Shown here in pieces: positions 58,899 to 64,000 of a DNA stretch of 64,000 bases (the first letter of the stretch is position 1; every line of letters starts with the position of its first letter). The stretch spans positions 28,597,729 to 28,661,728 of the forward strand of contig CM049314.1 in the NCBI GenBank assembly GCA_026874595.1, read 5' to 3'. Source of the stretch: Sipunculus nudus. Taxonomy: Eukaryota > Annelida > Sipuncula > Golfingiida > Sipunculidae. The translations under genes and the position numbers were made by a program. Below the pieces are notes generated by a model. The model searched no databases. It saw only the letters and a program-made list of their open reading frames with translations, and was not told where the DNA came from.

Positions 58899-59538
58899 GT
58901 ATATATATATGGAGCATGGCATTATTTACAATTTTGCAACAGCCATTTGAATATATTTTGCGTAAAAAAGCTTAAACATAGAAAATGTTCGTTTTTTTAT
59001 GCAGGCGGCCTCAGCCACCCAGCTTTTGAATTTTGTTCAAAACTGATTATCTTAATTGCAGTACATTTAAATAAGATCTAAATTATGTCGGCCTTTTTTG
59101 CTGAAATATTGGTGAATATATTTAAAAAGACAGGGTCAAGATTATAAATGAGTATATTACACCTAGCTTATGTTTTATTGGATATAGTTTACATAATGTA
59201 AAGGAAGAGATATATTTATGAATGATACAGACCATTAGTATATACAAATATACAAAAAATGCGTGCAAACTGGTATATAGACATAACTGTAACATATATC
59301 AGACATCTTCTGTAACTTAGATGGAAGATTCATTTAATTAAGATCAGCAGCCAAAATTAAAGACCATTTTTTACACCAAGAAGGGCTCCTTACTAGCCAT
59401 ATTTGAATTGGACGAATAAAAAGGAGTTCTTATACAATATTTCATGTATAGCATTGGTTCCTAAAATGAAAAACTGGGTAGAACCGGTACACACCTCAAA
59501 ACATTTGTATGTGTCTGTGGTGTAGGCCTATTCTGTAA

Positions 59539-59613
<75 letters not shown>

Positions 59614-61040
59614 TTATCGAGTATATAGATGGTCTGATTTATTTCATAATTCATCAATCTGAAAAATGGAGAGCAGATTCAGCCTTGCTTCTTGTGATAA
59701 TAGAATATGGTTTACTGATGACACAACCGAATTTCAAAAGCCATCCGAATAACATCATTCTCTCTTAATTAATTAGGCTCTATTGTGCAAATTATGACTT
59801 AGAAAAGCCTGAGGTTGGGTATGATAAATGATCATTTGTTTATAATTATCATTGGTTTCCATAGGCTGGGAGTATATGCCTTTGCGTGTAAGTCAATAAA
59901 TATTTATTTGTTCGCTCATTCAAACTTTAGTTTCTGTTGTATATAAAATACACAAAGAGAAAAGATAATGCTTGAAGAGAGAACAGGCACAGCCGAGTTC
60001 GAAGTAAAATCTCAAGCGAGACACTGACGTGTTCACGTGTTTTGTTTGTTAGGTACCTATGACGACATCTTCTGACGTCAAACTCATGATGGTTCAGTCA
60101 TAGCGTGACTCATATTTCTGAGGCTAATTACTTCAAATTGTTATCTTCACTGTAAAACACTATCACTAAGCTTATCGGGGTTACATTTCATGCTGAACCC
60201 AGTAGAAGAATAAAAATATTGTTACGTTTCATCTTTAATGGGGTCATTTAGGTTAAAACTGTTGATGAAATTCAATATGATTTGTCACTTTTAAAAATGT
60301 TGCCTTAAGTAAGATGAGCTGATTTTATGTGTCTGCATGTAATCCCGTTATCGTATATTAATTGTGCAATAAACTAAAAGAATATATTATTGTTAATCGT
60401 ACTGTGCACTTCCAGAACAACTGCAAGCAAATTATACATACAATATTTCTGTCATTGCTTGTTTTAAATTATAATAAAGGCTTCTGACAGTTTGCCATAT
60501 TTCCGGATGAAGAATACGGAAAGTAGTAAAGTGAAATGTTATCAGCATGTAAATGTTTTATGTATATGTACATATGTCTTCTATGAAAAAAAATGTTAAA
60601 TAAGCGAAAGGGAAAATATTTAAACGTTATTGAATATTGTATCATACCAACAAAATTCTCCTAATTTTTTTTTTGATTGTTTTTGAGGTCTTAACACAAA
60701 TTTACAAAGATGCCAAAGGTGTATGACATCACGAGATCATTCATAAGTATGCACTGAGAGTGATGTTAATAATTTATTAACATGAATAACCTCAAATGGG
60801 TGCAAATTTTTTTTTTTTTTTAATTTGTCAGAACTGGTGTACATTTTATAAGTTCCCTAAGTAATAAACCCGGTGCCATATATAATATGCAGGTATAGTT
60901 ACAATTTCAAGATTATACAGATTTAAAAAAAGTATGATTCTACACTGACAATAAACAAGAGTATTGTAGCTGATCATTTTTACCAATAATAAGTGTTTGA
61001 ATCTTAAACTGACAGTTTGGGTAAACTTTTAAATTAAGAA
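58440..61040. other. Unassigned noncoding region
   Basis: About 2.6 kb without a gene. It contains TA tracts at 58837-58890 and 59546-59607 and a full CRE-like TGACGTCA at 60073-60080 near a CACGTG E-box (60034). Confidence 0.5.
59546..59607. repeat. (TA)n microsatellite
   Basis: Pure TA tract of about 60 bp. Confidence 0.95.
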
Positions 61041-61055
61041 GAAAAAAATAAACAA

Positions 61056-64000
61056 GTGACCCTAGGGTCATGACGCTCAGCCGACTGACATGTTGATAAT
61101 ATGTTCTTGCACAGGCACCTAATTAAGATAATATAGGTGGTATTATCATTCATGCATATTAGCTTAAGTTAATAAAGACTCATTTTGGGAACTCTCATGA
61201 TACAGAGGTTCATGTTTCTAGCCTTTACGATAACACTTTGTGCCTTGTTAACAGACCTAGTGTTCTAAAAATACAGGTAAAAAATGTGGTAGAGTTAAGA
61301 TAATGCAAGTGGCGCCACCATGCATGCGCTGTAGCTAAGGTTCATTAAGACCCATCAGCACACCAATTATAATGATAATCCATCAAGCTCTTCCTGAGGA
61401 ATATGGCAAGTAGTGTTTATTTTTTATTATTCTGGGGGCGTTAAACAGGCTGCGTAACTCAAAGAATAAAGGTCATAGTAACCTAACTTCAGGTTTCTGG
61501 AGAGTGCGTTTGAGAACCTCTCAAGATGCAGAGGTTCATTATTATAGGCTTTATGGTTATGATTTGTGCCTTGTCAAGGCCGGACAGACGATCAATGCAA
61601 CAGTTATTCAGATACTGGAGTTTTTAGTATCAAATTTTTAATTATTCTGGGGTGTATTTACGAGCCCGATATCTCAGAGGATATGGGTAACAGAGACCTA
61701 ATTTGAGGTTTCCGAGGAGATTTTCATGGATCTCCCTGGACTTGAAGTTATAAGTTTGTAGGGCTAATGGCTACCGTTTGTGCCTTGTTAACAGGCGACT
61801 GCGTCTTTGAAAGCCAGACCAAAGGACAACTGACAAAGAATCATCGCTACAGCTGAGAGGATTATCAGTCAGCTGAGCTAAAAAATACAGGTAGCGCCAC
61901 AAATCTACAGGGACTGATGAATAACTACATGATAAATATGTATGCAAAGAATCATGGCGATCAATGCATTAGTTATTCAAAAACTGTAGCTTTTGTATCA
62001 AGTTTTTAATTATTCTGGTGGGTACTTATGAGCCAGATAGCTTAAAGGATATCGGTAACAGAGAGCATATTTCAGGTTTCTCCTCGGTTTCCGAGGAGAA
62101 TTTTTATTGACCTCCGTGGATGCTGTAGGTCCAGGGATTACGATTAGCGCTTTGATAACAGAAGACCATTTCATTGAAGGTCTCAAAAGTAGAGGAAAAT
62201 TGCTTTAAAATAAACAATACAGGTGGCGCCACCAGTCAGCAGGCAATGAAGAAACACTACAGGATCTTTATGGATTCAAAAAATCATGGCAATGTATGCA
62301 TATGCTATTTTGATACTGGAGCCTTTGTATCAATTTTTTAATTATTCTGGGGGGGGGGGTACATCCGAGAAGGATGTTGGTCATAGTGACCTTATTTCAA
62401 GGTTCTGTTGAGATTTTTTATGGACATCCATGGGTGTTAAGATAGAAGATTCTAGGGCTAGCGGATACAATCTTGCCCCGCCAGACTGACTGCTTAAAAT
62501 ATCTTTTCAGCCTATATTTCGCATAATTTGGTCACAATAACCTAATTTCAATTTTCCAGAAAGTTTGGTCTATAATCTCCCTGAATGTAAAGTAAAAAGT
62601 TTCTAGGTTTGACGGTTACGATTTGTGCCCTGCTAATGGACGGACGCCAAGAAGCCCGAGCGACGGACAAAGACCCATCACCATAGTTCAGATGACTTTC
62701 ATTCAGCTGAGCAAAAAACGATGGGACAAGCGTGATGAAATAAGTTGCAATTCAAAATGACGCAATTTAGAATAAGATTCTGACAGATAAAGCGTAAGAG
62801 AGAACAAGTGACCCATGCGTCATGACGCTCAGCTGCCAAGCATGACCTGCGACATCATGGGCTAAGATTTACAACTTCCAGTAAATTTTTTGAAGAACCT
62901 ATTAGCCGAATATGTTCAAACTTTCGACGATGACAGATACATATATCACATAAATCTTGTTAAAACACAGTGAATTGGTCTTAGAAATAATGTATGGTTG
63001 TTGAGCTATCAAGAACTAATCCCACATCTTGCTTGATACCTGTCAGTCCCAAAAGGAACACCATACAGGCCACACACTTCATATTGCCATGGTGATTGCC
63101 CAAGATGTTTTGACTGATAGCACGCAAAATATATATCAGAGATGACCTAATTTCAGGTTAAAATGGATATTGCCGAAGACTTCCCTGTATATTACTCTGA
63201 AACACTCTAACGCTAGCAGAAACACTTTGTGCCCATCTGTTTTTCAGGGTGCCAAAAATCATGTTTTTACTCCATAATTCACAAAATATAGCGCTGGATG
63301 ATTTAATTTTCGGTTTCCATACAAATAAGAAGATTCTAGGACTAGCGGATACAACTTGTGTCTCATCTAAATTGAGTGTTCAAATCGAGTTTTCCGCACG
63401 TTGTAGAAAATATATGTTGAGCCATCAGTCTTCAGGAACTTATGAACTACTCCTTGTTCTTGGGCTATCGGATACAAGTTGTGCCCCTTCTTACTCATTT
63501 GGTACTAAAAATCTTCTTTCTTTTAAGCCCGTAGTTTGCAAAATATAGGTCACCTGACTTAATTTCAGGATTCCAAGGAGATTCGCTTAAGACCTCATTG
63601 GATGTCCAGTGAGAAGTTTCTAGGTATAACGATTACAGTTTGTGCCTTATTAACGGCAAGACAGCTTTATTTGAAGGTCTCAAAAGTAGAGAAAAAATAT
63701 GTAAAAATAAGAAAAATTACAGTTTGCGCCACCAGTCTTCAGGTACTAATGAAACACTCAATAGGTATGGCAAGAATGATGGCAATCCATTCAATCAATT
63801 TTGTATCAATTTTTTAAATAATCTGAGGGTGCTTACAAACCCCTTAGCTTAAAAGATAAAGGTCGCAGGGACCTTATTTCAGCTTTCCAAAGAGATGTTC
63901 AATGAACCTCTATGGGCATCAATTAAGAACCTTTTAGGCCTTGCAATTACAATGTGTGCCAGGTCTGATTCATTGGGTACTCAAAATCATTTTTGGCCAA
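61056..64000 (+). repeat. GGCGCC-family repeat cluster, runs off window end
   Basis: At least six diverged units or part units with the same landmarks as at 30.8 kb. Marker palindromes are at 61309-61320, 61891 (degenerate), 62223-62234 and 63724 (degenerate). Head motifs (GTGACCC..GGGTCATGACGCTCAG) are at 61056 and 62803. Spacing between well-kept marks is about 330 bp. The frames at 63249-63852 are read-through of the repeat. Confidence 0.85.

Noticed and set aside
63249-63852. Three overlapping plus-strand frames near the end
   Set aside because: They read through diverged units of the GGCGCC repeat family seen elsewhere without conserved frame.
1-64000. CRISPR arrays, bacterial operons or phage genes
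   Set aside because: No spaced direct repeats of CRISPR type; split exons and retroelements show an animal genome.

Overview
The window is animal nuclear DNA, not bacterial or viral. It is AT-rich and dense in microsatellites (long TA, GA, TG and ATT tracts). Genes are sparse and split by GT..AG introns, and at least seven classes of mobile or repeated DNA are present. The retroelement mix (a Ty3/gypsy element with integrase upstream of RT, a second Ty3/gypsy with a 3' LTR, a Penelope-like element, a CR1/L2-type LINE, a tRNA-like SINE) and the many repeats carrying AGGTCA half-sites suit a marine invertebrate. A mollusc, perhaps a bivalve, is my best guess; the species cannot be fixed from sequence alone.

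Layout. 0-4.8 kb: noncoding DNA with a 130-bp direct repeat and a block also found at 48.8 kb. 4.8-6.1 kb: a foldback-type element with long inverted arms built from short subrepeats. 6.14-10.44 kb: a decayed, 3'-truncated LTR retrotransposon with a 5' LTR, an exact tRNA-Pro primer-binding site, a SCAN-like capsid region, integrase pieces and then RT. This is the Gmr1 gene order. 10.4-16.4 kb: repeats. 16.4-18.7 kb: a truncated LINE abutting a SINE. 19.9-26.0 kb and 53.0-57.9 kb: two copies of one duplicated segment, each holding minus-strand exons of a membrane receptor gene. 25.8-27.7 kb: further exons of copy A, with C-type-lectin-like, stalk and transmembrane pieces. 28.58-29.90 kb: the only intact gene, an intronless LRR plus Ig-like membrane protein. 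30.8-35.0 kb and 61.0-64.0 kb: clusters of a repeat marked by the palindrome GGTGGCGCCACC. 37.5-39.1 kb: a Penelope-like RT relic. 40.8-42.3 kb: a tandem repeat pair. 44.95-48.69 kb: a Ty3/gypsy relic with a 3' LTR. 52.3-52.9 kb: inverted repeats and a 51-bp in-frame tandem repeat.

Two host genes stand out. On the minus strand, four exons of a C-type-lectin-like receptor (27.68 to 23.52 kb) join with agreeing splice phases, giving lectin C-terminal half, stalk, membrane helix and cytoplasmic tail; a possible terminal exon lies at 21.4 kb. Its duplicate at 53-58 kb keeps the membrane and tail exons, but has lost the ectodomain part of the segment and carries an in-frame stop in the tail exon. 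On the plus strand, the LRR-Ig protein lies about 0.9 kb from the lectin exon, on the opposite strand. Both look like cell-surface recognition proteins. All transposon coding regions seen here are broken and are annotated as relics.
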